A stretch of 64,000 nucleotides of DNA from Streptomyces endophytica (GTDB taxonomy: Bacteria; Actinomycetota; Actinomycetes; Streptomycetales; Streptomycetaceae): the NCBI RefSeq assembly GCF_026153355.1, contig NZ_CP110636.1, positions 1,922,001 through 1,986,000 of the forward strand, given 5' to 3'. Both the position numbers and the translations under genes were made by a program. Shown here one piece after another: positions 36,258-46,863 of the stretch (its first letter is position 1; every line of letters begins with the position of its first letter). Below the pieces are notes generated by a model, which worked only from the letters and a program-made list of their open reading frames with translations, searched no databases and was not told the origin of the DNA.

Positions 36258-37232
36258 GTGAGCGACGTCCGCAACGTGATCATCATCGGCTCCGGGCCCG
36301 CGGGCTACACCGCAGCGCTCTACACCGCCCGCGCGTCCCTGAAGCCGCTGGTCTTCGAAGGTGCCGTCACCGCCGGAGGCGCGCTGATGAACACCACCGA
36401 CGTGGAGAACTTCCCCGGTTTCCGCGACGGCATCATGGGGCCGGACCTGATGGACAACATGCGCGCCCAGGCCGAGCGCTTCGGCGCCGAGCTGGTGCCC
36501 GACGACATCGTCTCGGTCGACCTCAGCGAGGACATCAAGACCGTCACCGACACCGCCGGCAATGTGCACCGCGCGAAGGCAGTCATCGTCAGCACCGGCT
36601 CGCAGCACCGCAAGCTCGGTCTGCCCCGTGAGGACGAGCTCTCCGGTCGTGGCGTGTCCTGGTGCGCCACCTGCGACGGGTTCTTCTTCAAGGACCAGGA
36701 CATCGCCGTCATCGGCGGCGGCGACACCGCGATGGAGGAGGCCACCTTCCTCTCGCGGTTCGCCAAGTCGGTCACGGTCGTCCACCGCCGCGACACCCTT
36801 CGGGCCAGCAAGGCGATGCAGGAGCGTGCCTTCGCCGACCCGAAGATCAAGTTCGTCTGGGACAGCGAGGTCGCCGAGATCCACGGCGAGAACAAGCTCT
36901 CCGGCCTGACCCTGCGCAACCTCAAGAGCGGCGAGACCTCGGAGCTTCCCGTCACCGGCCTCTTCATCGCGATCGGCCACGATCCGCGCACCGAGCTCTT
37001 CAAGGGCCAGCTGAACCTCGACGACGAGGGCTACCTCAAGGTCGACGCGCCCAGCACCCGCACCAACCTGACGGGCGTCTTCGCGGCCGGCGACGTGGTC
37101 GACCACACCTACCGCCAGGCGATCACCGCGGCCGGCACGGGCTGCTCCGCCGCTCTCGACGCTGAGCGGTACCTCGCTGCGCTGGCGGACGGCGAGTCGA
37201 CCCCCGAGCCCGAGAAGACCCCGGCCGCCTGA
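36258..37232 (+). CDS. trxB: Thioredoxin reductase
   Basis: 324 residues. FAD-binding [16 protein letters not shown] at the N-terminus, redox-active CATC in [16 protein letters not shown]-binding [16 protein letters not shown], and the FAD-closing motif [16 protein letters not shown]. Reduces thioredoxin with NADPH in the cytoplasm. Start GTG 36258 after AAGGAAG. trxA follows 46 bases later, so trxB-trxA is an operon, fitting with the preceding sigM/anti-sigma pair. Confidence 0.96.
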   Translation: MSDVRNVIIIGSGPAGYTAALYTARASLKPLVFEGAVTAGGALMNTTDVENFPGFRDGIMGPDLMDNMRAQAERFGAELVPDDIVSVDLSEDIKTVTDTAGNVHRAKAVIVSTGSQHRKLGLPREDELSGRGVSWCATCDGFFFKDQDIAVIGGGDTAMEEATFLSRFAKSVTVVHRRDTLRASKAMQERAFADPKIKFVWDSEVAEIHGENKLSGLTLRNLKSGETSELPVTGLFIAIGHDPRTELFKGQLNLDDEGYLKVDAPSTRTNLTGVFAAGDVVDHTYRQAITAAGTGCSAALDAERYLAALADGESTPEPEKTPAA

Positions 37233-37278
37233 CCCGCGGCCCCAGCTTTCCCACCACCCACCCAATAAGGAGATTGCC

Positions 37279-37605
<327 letters not shown>

Positions 37606-37620
37606 GTCACCTCATCGTCT

Positions 37621-37705
37621 GTTTCACGTGAAACGGGCCCGTTCCTCACCGAGGACGGGCCCGTTCTCCGTTTCACGTGAAACAGAGCTCCGTTTCACGT
37701 GAAAC
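37621..37705. promoter_or_regulatory. Three parS sites flanking a terminator hairpin
   Basis: Exact GTTTCACGTGAAAC at 37621-37634, 37670-37683 and 37692-37705, between the convergent trxA and GNAT genes. The first two flank a hairpin whose arms are both AACGGGCCCGTT (37631-37642 and 37655-37666 region), probably the shared terminator. Confidence 0.88.
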
Positions 37706-37713
37706 ATCGTGCG

Positions 37714-38331
37714 CTACAGCGGCCGCAGGGCGGGCTCCTTCTGGACGGCGCCCAGCAGGCGGTCGAGTGCCATCTCCACATCTTCCTTCCACGAGATCGT
37801 GGTCCTCAGCTCAAGGCGCAGCCGCGGAAAGCGGGGATGAGGCCGTACGGTCTTGAAGCCCACCGCGAGGAGATGGTTGGCGGGCAGCACACAGGCCGGC
37901 TCGGTCCAGCGAGCATCGCCGAACGCCTCGATCGCCTTGAACCCTCGCTGAGTGAGGTCCTTCGCGACCGTCTGAACCATGACCCGGCCCAGCCCCTGGC
38001 CCTGATATCCGGGCGTCAGCCATGCGGTCAGCAGCTGCACCGCGTCCGGTGATACCGGGCTGGTCGGGAAGGCGATCGAGCGCGGCACGTAAGCCGGAGG
38101 GGCGTACATCACGAACCCCACCGGCACCTCGTCGACGTAGACAACCCGCCCGCAGGATCCCCATTCCAGCAGGACCGCCGAGATCCAGGCTTCCTTCTCC
38201 AGCTCGGGACGTCCCGCCTTTACCGCGGCCTCGCCGCTGACGGGGTCGAGCTCCCAGAAGACACAGGAGCGGCAGCGCTTGGGGAGATCCGGAAGGTTGT
38301 CCAGCGTGAGCGGTACGAGCCGACGGCCCAT
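37714..38331 (-). CDS. GNAT-family N-acetyltransferase
   Basis: 205 residues. The acetyl-CoA loop is in WLTPGYQGQGLGRVMVQTVAKDL, preceded by the substrate-side region AWISAVLLEWGSCGRVVYVDE. The gene is conserved between trxA and parB in Streptomyces; substrate is unknown. Two cysteines in KRCRSCVFWELDP near the N-terminus form a CxxC pattern, a distinctive feature of this orthologue group. ATG 38331. Confidence 0.85.
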   Translation of the reverse strand: MGRRLVPLTLDNLPDLPKRCRSCVFWELDPVSGEAAVKAGRPELEKEAWISAVLLEWGSCGRVVYVDEVPVGFVMYAPPAYVPRSIAFPTSPVSPDAVQLLTAWLTPGYQGQGLGRVMVQTVAKDLTQRGFKAIEAFGDARWTEPACVLPANHLLAVGFKTVRPHPRFPRLRLELRTTISWKEDVEMALDRLLGAVQKEPALRPL

Positions 38332-38477
38332 GGAACCAGGTCCTCACTTCTCTCGCCCGCCGCACCGCGCAGTGCCGTCAGCACGGCCGGCTCTCTGAGC
38401 AGACCACCAACGAAGCCTCCGACGGCTGCCAGGCCGAAGCCCGCTGCCAGCATTCCGGTGCGGCTCACCGATCGCAT
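38220..38477 (-). CDS. Small membrane protein, 3' end uncertain
   Basis: A 50-residue start, MRSVSRTGMLAAGFGLAAVG (first 20), with one Gly/Ala-rich membrane segment, lies 146 bases upstream of the GNAT start. In the printed frame it runs on to 38220 and overlaps the GNAT gene by about 110 bases, which is unlikely. One missing base near 38350-38360 would instead end it at 38344 as ...GGREK, just before the GNAT gene. Given the other single-base losses nearby, the short version is preferred. Confidence 0.4.
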   Translation of the reverse strand: MRSVSRTGMLAAGFGLAAVGGFVGGLLREPAVLTALRGAAGERSEDLVPWAVGSYRSRWTTFRISPSAAAPVSSGSSTPSAARPR

Positions 38478-38639
38478 GGCCCTCTCCTCGATGTGAGGCG
38501 TCTCCACGTGGATGCGTGCCATACCCGAACGCATCGTATCCACCCTTTACGGGCACGGGTAGCGCGAGAGAGCAAAGGGCGGACCGTGTTCCGGTATGGA
38601 CTCCGGAACACGGCCCGCCCGGGAGCCGTAGGCGTCAGC

Positions 38640-39751
38640 TCACTGCTCTTCGCCGGTCTCCTCATCGTTCTCCTCGGCCAGCGTCTGACCCAGGACGGGA
38701 CCTTCACCTGGGGCGAGAGTGCCGAGGATGCGCTCCAGATCGTCTATCGAGGCGAACTCAACGACGATCTTTCCCTTCTTCTGGCCCAGGTCGACCTTCA
38801 CCCGGGTTTCGAAGCGGTCGGAGAGCCGGGAGGCGAGTCCGGTGAGCGCGGGGGAGACCCGGGTGCCCGCACGGGGCCCCTTCGCCTTGCTCGGGCTCGC
38901 GGGGGTCGACCCCATGAGCGTCACGATCTCCTCGACCGAACGCACCGACAGCCCCTCGGCGACGATGCGGCGCGCGAGACGGTCCTGCTCCTCGGAGTCC
39001 TCCACGGAGAGCAGCGCCCGGGCATGACCCGCCGAGAGCACCCCGGCAGCCAGCCGCTTCTGCACGGACGGGGAGAGCTTCAGCAGACGCAGCGTGTTGG
39101 AGACCTGCGGACGCGAGCGCCCGATCCGGTCGGCCAGCTCGTCATGCGTGCACTGGAAGTCCTTGAGCAACTGGTCATAGGCGGCCGCCTCTTCCAGCGG
39201 GTTGAGCTGGGCCCGGTGCAGGTTCTCCAGCAGCGCGTCGAGGAGGAGCTTCTCGTCCTCCGTCGCCCGCACGATCGCCGGAATCTTCTCCAGCCCCGCC
39301 TCACGGCAGGCCCGCCAGCGGCGCTCCCCATGATGAGCTCGTACCGGCCGGGACCGGTCTGACGAACCACCACCGGCTGGAGCAGGCCCACCTCCTTGAT
39401 GGAGGTGATCAGTTCGGCGAGCGCGTCCTCGTCGAAGACCTCTCTCGGCTGGCGCGGGTTCGGGGTGATGGCATCGAGCGGCACCTCGGCGAAGTGCGCA
39501 CCCGCCACCTCCGATACCCCGTCCGCCGACGGCTCCACCGCTGCCGGCGCTTCCGTTTCACGTGAAACACCGTGCGTCGGAAGCGAGGTCACCTTGGCGG
39601 CGGCCACCCCTCGCTCCGGCGCCAGGACCGGTACGGACGAGGGTGATGTCGCTCCCTGCCCCACCGCGGGCCCGGCATGGTCCGTGCTCTGCGGTGCCGC
39701 GGGGATCAGCGCCCCGAGCCCACGGCCCAGGCCTCTACGTCGTTCGCTCAC
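38640..39751 (-). CDS. parB: Chromosome-partition protein ParB, apparent frameshift
   Basis: 370 residues after one repair. The start [16 protein letters not shown] is the ParA-interacting tail. A linker containing a parS-encoded VSRET follows. The CTP-binding ParB/Srx domain ([20 protein letters not shown], then [14 protein letters not shown] when repaired) and the helix-turn-helix ([20 protein letters not shown]) follow, then a C-terminal dimer domain. The frame breaks near 39326-39330: GGGG should be GGGGG so that IMG continues [17 protein letters not shown]. It binds parS, spreads and segregates chromosomes. Its ATG overlaps the parA stop by four bases. Confidence 0.9.
39555..39568. promoter_or_regulatory. 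parS site inside parB
   Basis: Exact GTTTCACGTGAAAC, in frame as VSRET in the ParB N-terminal linker. Confidence 0.93.
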
Positions 39752-40818
39752 TGAGTCCCCTCCGAGATGCTGTGCTGTCCTTCATAGGTGACGCTGAGGC
39801 CCTGGCCCCCGGTCTGCGGGGCCCCACGCAGCGCGATCTCCCGGGCCGCTTCGAGATACGAAAGCGAACCACTGGATCCGGGATCATAGGTGAGCACTGT
39901 CTGCCCATAGCTGGGTGCCTCGGAGATCCGCACGGAGCGGGGGATGCTGGTACGGAGCACCTCGTGACCGAAGTGGTTACGGACCTCGTCGGCGACCTGG
40001 GAGGCCAGCCGGGTGCGTCCGTCGTACATGGTCAGCAGAATCGTCGAGACATGGAGCTGCGGGTTGAGATGACCCCGCACCAGGTCGACGTTCCGCAGCA
40101 GCTGCCCCAGTCCCTCCAGTGCGTAGTACTCGCACTGAATCGGAATCAGCACCTCGGCCCCCGCGACCAACGCATTGACCGTCAGCAGGCCCAGCGAGGG
40201 CGGGCAGTCGATGAAGATGTAGTCCAGCGGCTGCTCATACGCCTTGATGGCCCGGTCCAGCCGGCTTTCCCGGGCCACCAGCGAGACCAGCTCGATCTCG
40301 GCGCCGGCCAGATCGATCGTGGCGGGCGCACAGAACAGCCCCTCCACATCCACGACCGGCTGCACCACATCGGAGAGCGGCTTGCTGTCCACCAGCACGT
40401 CATAGATGGACGGCACTTCGGCGTGATGGTCGATCCCCAGCGCCGTCGACGCATTGCCCTGGGGGTCGAGGTCGATGACCAGAACCCGTGCCCCGTGCAG
40501 GGCCAGGGAGGCCGCCAGGTTCACGGTGGTCGTGGTCTTACCGACCCCGCCCTTCTGGTTGGCAACGACCATGACCCGGGTCTGTTCGGGCCGGGGAAGC
40601 CCCTCGCCCGCGCGGCCGAGTGCCTCTACCGCCAGCTGAGCTGCACGACCGATCGGGGTGTCGTCCATCGGGGGCGGCGTTTCACGTGAAACGTCGTCCC
40701 CGAACGACTCGCTACGGGGACCGGGGACCGGATCGGTCATCGGTCCCGCGATGTTGGCGTCGGACCGCAAGGATTCACTCTCCTCGACATCAGGCTCGCA
40801 ATGTTCAGAGCCTGCCAT
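39748..40818 (-). CDS. parA: Chromosome-partition ATPase ParA
   Basis: 356 residues from ATG 40818. The deviant Walker A is [20 protein letters not shown], with [20 protein letters not shown] as Walker B and SRLD/EYYAL motifs typical of Soj-type ParA. The frame is open back to a GTG at 40980 that sits inside a parS (would start MFHVKRRSLL). I prefer 40818 because the stretch between contains a perfect DnaA box and a parS and reads as promoter-like DNA; a still later start (40740) is possible. A parS in frame gives VSRET before the ATPase core. First gene of parA-parB. Confidence 0.88.
   Translation of the reverse strand: MAGSEHCEPDVEESESLRSDANIAGPMTDPVPGPRSESFGDDVSRETPPPMDDTPIGRAAQLAVEALGRAGEGLPRPEQTRVMVVANQKGGVGKTTTTVNLAASLALHGARVLVIDLDPQGNASTALGIDHHAEVPSIYDVLVDSKPLSDVVQPVVDVEGLFCAPATIDLAGAEIELVSLVARESRLDRAIKAYEQPLDYIFIDCPPSLGLLTVNALVAGAEVLIPIQCEYYALEGLGQLLRNVDLVRGHLNPQLHVSTILLTMYDGRTRLASQVADEVRNHFGHEVLRTSIPRSVRISEAPSYGQTVLTYDPGSSGSLSYLEAAREIALRGAPQTGGQGLSVTYEGQHSISEGTQ
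40679..40692. promoter_or_regulatory. parS site inside parA
   Basis: Exact GTTTCACGTGAAAC, in frame as VSRET upstream of the ATPase domain. Confidence 0.93.
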
Positions 40819-40854
40819 GCTTTCGGCGTCGTGAACCAGTGAGGTCCGTTCTCC

Positions 40855-40863
40855 TGTGGACAA
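40855..40863 (-). promoter_or_regulatory. DnaA box upstream of the preferred parA start
   Basis: TGTGGACAA, the exact complement of TTGTCCACA. A second weaker box, TGTGGATAC, lies at 40873-40881. Both are within 65 bases of the ATG at 40818. Confidence 0.75.
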
Positions 40864-40964
40864 ACCCACGTCTGTGGATACTTCCGTTACCCGTGTGGGT
40901 CTACGGTCGCGCGGCGCGGCAGCCGCACGACCACGGCCGATGATCCCTTGCAGCAGAGAGCGAC

Positions 40965-40978
40965 GTTTCACGTGAAAC
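40965..40978. promoter_or_regulatory. parS site upstream of parA
   Basis: Exact GTTTCACGTGAAAC in the parA 5' region, so ParB could autoregulate parAB. Confidence 0.92.
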
Positions 40979-41121
40979 ACGATGCCAGCGTCGCGTCTGA
41001 ATAAGCCGCGACACTCCGTCTTGTGCCGTTTTGATGGGGTTTATGGAAATACCGCTTCCCCTATTTCGCGGAACGGGGATTCCCTCTGCCCACGCCGGTC
41101 TCCACGGCTCCGGCTGATGCC

Positions 41122-41847
41122 TCAGCGCCGGCGCCCCCTCGTCGGACGACTGGCTCGCGCCGCCTTCGCCCGCTTCGCCGCGAAGCGCACACCGCCGGGG
41201 CTCTCGCCCACCTCGACCCGTACCACCGTCGTCGGCGGATCCACGATGCCCTCGCCGACCTGCACCACCGAGGTGTCGACCACACCGAGCTTGCTCAGCG
41301 CGGCCCGGGCACCCTTGAGCTCCTCCTCCGCGGCATCGCCCTTGAGGGCCAGCATCGCGCCGTACGGACGCAGCAGCGGAACGCCCCAGCCGGCCAGCCG
41401 GTCCAGCGGAGCCACCGCCCGCGCGGTCACCACATGCACCTGCGGCAGCTTGCCCATGACCTCTTCGGCCCGTCCCCGCACGACCGTCACATGGTCGAGG
41501 CCGAGCAACTCGACGACTTCCTGGAGGAAATTCGTCCGCCGCAGCAGTGGCTCCAGCAACGTGATCTTCAGGTCCGGCCGCACCAGAGCCAGCGGGATGC
41601 CGGGCAGCCCGGCCCCCGAGCCCACGTCACAGACCGAGACGCCCTCGGGCACGACCTCGGAGAGCACCGCGCAGTTCAGCAGATGCCGCTCCCACAGCCG
41701 CGGCACCTCGCGCGGCCCGATCAGCCCTCGCGTCACCCCTGCGTCGGCGAGCAGTTCGCCGTAGCGCACGGCCTCCGGAAAGCGCTCACCGAATACCTCC
41801 TGTGCCGCCTTCGGCGCAGGAGGGAGCTCCGCTGCTGCCTCCGTCAC
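41122..41847 (-). CDS. rsmG: 16S rRNA m7G527 methyltransferase RsmG
   Basis: 241 residues from GTG 41847. The SAM-binding loop is [17 protein letters not shown] and [20 protein letters not shown] is the next motif; [14 protein letters not shown] is characteristic of GidB/RsmG. Loss-of-function mutants of this enzyme give low-level streptomycin resistance in streptomycetes. The frame is open further upstream, but the first residues there are unlike the family. Ends in a basic tail ([18 protein letters not shown]). Confidence 0.95.
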   Translation of the reverse strand: MTEAAAELPPAPKAAQEVFGERFPEAVRYGELLADAGVTRGLIGPREVPRLWERHLLNCAVLSEVVPEGVSVCDVGSGAGLPGIPLALVRPDLKITLLEPLLRRTNFLQEVVELLGLDHVTVVRGRAEEVMGKLPQVHVVTARAVAPLDRLAGWGVPLLRPYGAMLALKGDAAEEELKGARAALSKLGVVDTSVVQVGEGIVDPPTTVVRVEVGESPGGVRFAAKRAKAARASRPTRGRRR

Positions 41848-41927
41848 GGGAACCGCCCTTCCTCTGGACTGTTTTTCCTGCCGGGAACCTGGGTCACGCA
41901 CCCGGAATAACACAGAACGCTGACAAC

Positions 41928-41960
41928 TTTTGGCCCCGCCTGCGAGCAGACGGGGCCAAA
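41928..41960 (-). terminator. Hairpin between jag and rsmG
   Basis: 10-base stem TTTGGCCCCG/CGGGGCCAAA with a 13-base loop, flanked by GAAAAAAC on the + strand side. It could be a terminator or attenuator within the operon; there is no T-tract on the expected side. Confidence 0.5.
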
Positions 41961-41983
41961 GAAAAAACGGAAGCGCTGAGCGG

Positions 41984-42490
41984 TCAGGCCGGGAGGACAA
42001 CCACTCGGCGCTGCGGCTCCTCACCCTCGGACTCGCTCCGCAGCCCGGCCGCCGCCACCGCGTCGTGCACGACCTTGCGCTCGAACGGCGTCATCGGGTC
42101 CAGCTTCACCGGCTCACCGGTACCACGGGCTTCCTCGGCCGCCTTCGCACCGATCGCCGTGAGCTGCTCGCGCTTGCGCGCCCGGAAGCCGGCGATGTCC
42201 AGCATCAGACGGCTGCGGTCACCGGTCTCCCGGTGCACGGCCAGCCGGGTCAGTTCCTGCAGCGCCTCCAGCACCTCACCGTCGCGTCCCACCAGCTTCT
42301 GCAGGTCGCGGCTGGTCGAGTCGCTGATGATCGACACAGCGGCGCGGTCGGCCTCGACGTCCATGTCGATGTCACCGTCGAGGTCGGCGATGTCCAGCAG
42401 ACCCTCGAGGTAGTCGGCCGCGATCTCGCCTTCCTGCTCCAGGCGGGTCAGGGTGTCGGTGCCCTCGGTGGCAGGGGTCGTGTCCGTCAC
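41984..42490 (-). CDS. jag: Jag/KhpB RNA-binding protein (KH and R3H domains)
   Basis: 168 residues. An acidic N-terminus (50 residues) precedes a KH domain ([28 protein letters not shown], read in two parts) and an R3H domain ([18 protein letters not shown], preceded by the DPMTPF that aligns with the family's 'MnpfERRiiH'). The gene sits directly downstream of yidC as in most bacteria. Thought to bind RNA and influence envelope growth. Confidence 0.93.
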   Translation of the reverse strand: MTDTTPATEGTDTLTRLEQEGEIAADYLEGLLDIADLDGDIDMDVEADRAAVSIISDSTSRDLQKLVGRDGEVLEALQELTRLAVHRETGDRSRLMLDIAGFRARKREQLTAIGAKAAEEARGTGEPVKLDPMTPFERKVVHDAVAAAGLRSESEGEEPQRRVVVLPA

Positions 42491-42504
42491 GAAAGGACTC
42501 CTTC

Positions 42505-43665
42505 TTACTTCTTCGACGGGTGCTTGGGGCGCTGCTGGCCCTTGCGCTGGCCGGACTTCGCGGAGCGGGACCCGGACGAGCCGCTCTGCGCGGTGCCGTC
42601 CTGCGCGGACTTCTTCTCCAGCGACTGCTTCTTCGCTCCGCCCTGGCCGGAGCCCGCCGAGTCGTCCGCCGTGCCCGCCGAGCCGGCCCGCGTACGGTTC
42701 TGCGTCCGGGCCTGGGCACCGCCGGCCGGCGTCGCGCCGGTCTGCCGCTTGGACTTCGTCTGACGCTTGGGCTGCTGGCGGTTCTGGCGCGCTTCCTCGA
42801 CGGCCTTCTTCGCCGCGACCTCGGCCGGGCTCTCGACCAGCTTGCCCTGGGCCCGCAGCCGCTCCTGGCGCTCGGCGAACGCCTTGCTGCCCGGGGTCGG
42901 GTTACGACGGATGACGAACATCTGCTGGCCCATGGTCCACACGTTGGTGGTCAGCCAGTAGACGAGGACACCGACGGGGAAGTTGATGCCGAAGACGGCG
43001 AACATGATCGGGAAGACGTACATCAGCATCTTCTGCTGCTGCATGAACGGCGTCTTCACCGTGAGGTCGACGTTCTTGGTCATCAGCTGGCGCTGCGTGT
43101 AGAACTGCGACGCCGACATCAGGACGATCATGATGACCGTGACCACGCGGACGTTGGTGACCGAGGCACCGAGGCTCTCGATCTTCGCCGCGCTGTCCAT
43201 GAACTTCGCGGCCAGCGGGGCGCCGAAGATGTGTGCCTTCTGCGCGCTCTGCAGCAGCGTCTGGTCGATGAAACCGACCGTCTTGCCGTTCGCGATGTGG
43301 CTGAGGACCTGGTACAGCGAGATGAAGAACGGCGACTGGGCCAGAATCGGGAGACAGCTCGAGAGCGGGTTGGTGCCCGTCTCCTTGTAGAGCTTCATCA
43401 TCTCTTCGGACTGGCGCTGCTTGTCGCTCTTGTAGCGCTCCTGGATCGCCTTCATCTTCGGCTGGAGCGCCTGCATGTTCCGCGTCGACTTGATCTGCTT
43501 CACGAAGAGCGGGATCAGGCAGATACGGATCAGCACCACCAGCGAGACGATGGACAGACCCCACGCCGCACCACTGTTCGGATCAAAGACCAGGCTGTAG
43601 AACGAGTGGAACTGGACGATGATCCAGGAAACGGCGTAATAGAGAGGATTCAGGATCGTGTCCAC
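42505..43665 (-). CDS. yidC: Membrane protein insertase YidC
   Basis: 386 residues. Five membrane segments of the Gram-positive type, with [20 protein letters not shown] and [22 protein letters not shown] as the cytoplasmic hairpin, and the hydrophilic-groove Arg in the first helix ([10 protein letters not shown]). C-terminal 110 residues are basic and Gln/Lys/Arg-rich, for ribosome contact. Between jag and yidD. Confidence 0.95.
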   Translation of the reverse strand: MDTILNPLYYAVSWIIVQFHSFYSLVFDPNSGAAWGLSIVSLVVLIRICLIPLFVKQIKSTRNMQALQPKMKAIQERYKSDKQRQSEEMMKLYKETGTNPLSSCLPILAQSPFFISLYQVLSHIANGKTVGFIDQTLLQSAQKAHIFGAPLAAKFMDSAAKIESLGASVTNVRVVTVIMIVLMSASQFYTQRQLMTKNVDLTVKTPFMQQQKMLMYVFPIMFAVFGINFPVGVLVYWLTTNVWTMGQQMFVIRRNPTPGSKAFAERQERLRAQGKLVESPAEVAAKKAVEEARQNRQQPKRQTKSKRQTGATPAGGAQARTQNRTRAGSAGTADDSAGSGQGGAKKQSLEKKSAQDGTAQSGSSGSRSAKSGQRKGQQRPKHPSKK

Positions 43666-43668
43666 GAA

Positions 43669-43986
43669 TCAGGCTCCTTGGGCGTTGGGCTGAGTCTCGG
43701 GCTGGGCGGCGGGTTCATGGACGGCAGTCCCGCCCAGACGGCTCCTCAGCCGCTGGTGCCAGACCGGACGCTTCCGGGGAGGGACGTGGTCGACGCCACC
43801 GAGCGACCACGGATTGCAGCGCAGGATGCGCCAGGCTGTCAGCGCAGTCCCTTTCACCGCGCCGTGCCGGTCGATGGCCGTATAGCCATAGTGCGAGCAC
43901 GACGGGTAGTACTTGCAGACCGGCCCCAGCAGGGGGCTGATGGTCCACTGGTAGATCTTGATCAAAAGCAGCAGCGGGTACTTCAC
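43669..43986 (-). CDS. yidD: Membrane protein insertion efficiency factor YidD
   Basis: 105 residues. Family core [20 protein letters not shown] followed by [20 protein letters not shown] and [13 protein letters not shown], with the invariant cysteines. GTG start at 43986 overlaps the rnpA stop by four bases (GTGA). The C-terminal extension is Arg/His-rich. Confidence 0.93.
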   Translation of the reverse strand: MKYPLLLLIKIYQWTISPLLGPVCKYYPSCSHYGYTAIDRHGAVKGTALTAWRILRCNPWSLGGVDHVPPRKRPVWHQRLRSRLGGTAVHEPAAQPETQPNAQGA

Positions 43987-44440
43987 TGTGCGCTCCCTCC
44001 CGGGCCCCGGCCGGGGTTCCGGGGGTCCGCGGCACAACCACTGCCGGTCGCGGCCCCCGCGGGGTTGGAGCCTCTCGGCGACCCTCCCAGCAGCCGCTCC
44101 AGGGCGGCGTCCAGGTCGCGGGCCAGCTCGTCGTGGTCCGCGGTGCCCGCGCCGGGCAGGGCCCGTACGACAACCAGGCTACCGGCGGGAAGCCGGTCCA
44201 GCCGGTCACGCAGGAGATGCCGAAGGCGCCGCTTGACCTTGTTGCGGACGACCGCGATGCCAACGGCCTTGCTCACGACGAAACCCGCACGCGTCGGGGA
44301 ACACTTTCCCCCGCTGCGTGCGGGTCCGTTGAACCGCTACGACAATGCACGACAAGGAGCGGGCGCCCGGCCCTGCGTCCCCGGCGTACCGCGGTCGCGA
44401 AGTCCTCGCGCCGCCTCAGCCGATTTTCGGTAGGCAGCAC
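43983..44440 (-). CDS. rnpA: RNase P protein component, apparent frameshift
   Basis: 152 residues after one repair, starting at GTG 44440 with [20 protein letters not shown]. The RNR motif region is [20 protein letters not shown]. Between them the frame breaks at about 44295-44299: the coding-strand CCCC should be CCCCC, so that SVP continues [13 protein letters not shown]. Protein subunit that helps the catalytic RNA process tRNA 5' ends. Follows rpmH by 23 bases and overlaps yidD. Confidence 0.88.
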
Positions 44441-44463
44441 GTCATGGACCTAGGTCGGGCTGC

Positions 44464-44601
44464 TCAGGCCGACAGGCGGGCGCGACCCTTGCTGCGGCGC
44501 GTCGCGAGAATCGCGCGGCCGGCACGGGTCCGCATGCGCAGACGGAAGCCGTGGGTCTTCGCGCGGCGGCGGTTGTTCGGCTGGAAGGTGCGCTTGCTCA
44601 C
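44464..44601 (-). CDS. rpmH: 50S ribosomal protein L34
   Basis: 45 residues beginning [20 protein letters not shown], with the L34 signature throughout. GTG start at 44601. First gene of the leftward rpmH-rnpA-yidD-yidC-jag-rsmG operon. Confidence 0.97.
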   Translation of the reverse strand: MSKRTFQPNNRRRAKTHGFRLRMRTRAGRAILATRRSKGRARLSA

Positions 44602-44977
44602 TCGGGGGCTCCAGGAATGCTTGTTGTCTCAAGGTGAGACAGATGTGGGGCGTCGTTGGCTGTCACCGTGCGCCCACGAGTAGCTCGCAACGCCTAAGTG
44701 CACCGCTACACGATCACCAGAGCGCGATCTTTGCCCATCGGAGGCAGGCGGCAGCAGCCATCGACAACTCGACCTGGTCACGGTACGCGCGGCTACGCCA
44801 TCCGGTCAAACCGGCTCCATGGGAGCCCGCACGGCACGTCGTCAGGACACACTATGCACAGCCTGTGGACAACGACTTGAATCACCAGGCCCGCCCTGAC
44901 TACCTTGGCTGAACTCCGATTCCTTCCCGCCCGTCCTGAGAATCACACATTCGTGGGACTGTGAGAGAGCGTGCCCT
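44602..44977. promoter_or_regulatory. rpmH / dnaA divergent promoter region with a DnaA box
   Basis: 376 bases without a gene. An exact DnaA box (TGTGGACAA, 44864-44872, complement of TTGTCCACA) and a weaker ACTATGCACA lie 105-130 bases before the dnaA GTG, consistent with autoregulation of dnaA. The rpmH promoter must lie at the left end. Confidence 0.75.
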
Positions 44978-46863
44978 GTGGCTGATGTACCTGCCGATCT
45001 TGCCGCAGTGTGGCCGCGCGTGCTCGATCATCTTCTTCGTGCGGAGGCCGACGGCCTCAAGCCGAAGGACCAGGACTGGCTCAAGCGCACCCAGCCGCTG
45101 GCGCTGGTGGCCGACACCGCGCTGCTCGCCGTGCCCAACGAATTCGCCAAGGGCGTGCTCGAAGGCCGGCTGGCGCCGCTGATCGGGGAGGCCCTCAGCC
45201 ATGAGTGCGGCCGCCCGATCCGGATCGCTATCACCGTCGACGACTCCTCCGAGGAGCCGCCGGCGCCGTCCGCGCCCGTGCAGCACCAGTCGCCCCAGCA
45301 GCCGCAGCACCATCAGCAGCACCCGGCGCCGCAGCAGCACGAGACGTATGACTACGAGCCCCGGCACGACAGCCGGCAGGGCTACGGGCACCAGGGCGAC
45401 GACCTGCCCGGCGTCCGCCCCGCCTACCCGGACTACCAGCAGCCGCGGCACGAACCCGGCGCCTGGCCCCAGCACATCGCCCCCGGCGGCCCCGGCCCGC
45501 GCGAGGACTACGGCTGGCAGCAGCAGCACCTGGGCGGCTTCCCCGAGCGCGAGACGTCCGCGGAGCAGTGGCGCGAGCCGTACCCGTCGGCGCCCCACGT
45601 ACCGCAGCACCAGCAGGCGCAGCCGGACTACCGCGGCCAGGACCGCGGCGTCCCCCCGGGGCACTCCGACGGCGCGCGCTCCCCGTACGACGCGCAGCGC
45701 CGCGACCTCCCCGAGCACCAGCCCGGTGGCCACAACGGCCGCTCCGGCCCCGGTGCCGCGCTGCCGGCGCCCAGCGGCGCCCCGGGCCCGCTCGCCGCGC
45801 AGCCCGCGCCGGCCACCGGCCCGGGTGAGCCCACCGCCCGGCTGAACCCGAAGTACCTCTTCGACACCTTCGTCATCGGTGCCTCGAACCGCTTCGCGCA
45901 CGCCGCCGCGGTCGCCGTCGCCGAGGCCCCGGCCAAGGCGTACAACCCGCTGTTCATCTACGGGGAGTCGGGTCTGGGCAAGACCCACCTGCTGCACGCG
46001 ATCGGGCACTACGCCCGCAGCCTCTACCCCGGCACCCGGGTGCGGTACGTGAGCTCGGAGGAGTTCACCAACGAGTTCATCAACTCCATCCGCGACGGCA
46101 AGGCGGACGCGTTCCGCAAGCGCTATCGGGACATGGACATCCTGCTGGTCGACGACATCCAGTTCCTGGCGAGCAAGGAGTCGACGCAGGAGGAGTTCTT
46201 CCACACCTTCAACACGCTGCACAACGCCAACAAGCAGATCGTGCTCTCCAGTGACCGGCCGCCCAAGCAGCTGGTCACCCTGGAGGACCGGCTGCGCAAC
46301 CGCTTCGAGTGGGGCCTGATCACCGACGTCCAGCCGCCCGAGCTGGAGACCCGGATCGCGATCCTCCGCAAGAAGGCGGTGCAGGAGCAGCTGAACGCCC
46401 CGCCGGAGGTGCTGGAGTTCATCGCGTCCCGGATCTCGCGCAACATCCGCGAGCTGGAGGGCGCCCTGATCCGGGTCACCGCGTTCGCCTCGCTCAACCG
46501 GCAGCCGGTGGACCTGGGGCTCACCGAGATCGTGCTGAAGGACCTGATCCCGGCGGCGAGGACGCCGCTCCGGAGATCACCGCCACCGCGATCATGGCCT
46601 CGACCGCCGACTACTTCGGCCTGACCATCGACGACCTCTGCGGCTCGTCCCGCAGCCGGGTCCTGGTCACCGCCCGGCAGATCGCCATGTACCTGTGCCG
46701 CGAGCTGACGGATCTCTCGCTGCCGAAGATCGGCGCGCAGTTCGGCGGCCGGGACCACACGACCGTGATGCACGCCGACCGCAAGATCCGCGCGCTGATG
46801 GCCGAGCGGCGGTCGATCTACAACCAGGTCACCGAGCTGACCAACCGCATCAAGAACGGCTGA
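44978..46863 (+). CDS. dnaA: Chromosomal replication initiator DnaA, apparent frameshift
   Basis: 628 residues after one repair. Domain I (1-90) begins [19 protein letters not shown]. Domain II is a 200-residue Gln/His/Pro/Gly-rich spacer, long as in Streptomyces. Domain III (AAA+) begins [20 protein letters not shown], with Walker [17 protein letters not shown] and Walker [21 protein letters not shown]. Domain IV has [16 protein letters not shown], the DnaA-box-binding signature. The frame breaks at about 46551-46555, where DLIP should continue [14 protein letters not shown]; one G is missing. Start GTG 44978. As the gene is essential, the break is very likely an error. Confidence 0.95.

Noticed and set aside
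41928..41960. Hairpin called as a possible riboswitch or attenuator before rsmG
   Set aside because: Only a simple stem is visible with no known aptamer fold, so it is listed only as a low-confidence terminator.
46551..46555. Programmed frameshift in dnaA
   Set aside because: No slippery heptamer with a following structure is seen, and the same kind of loss occurs at 14 other places in unrelated genes, so sequence error is simpler.
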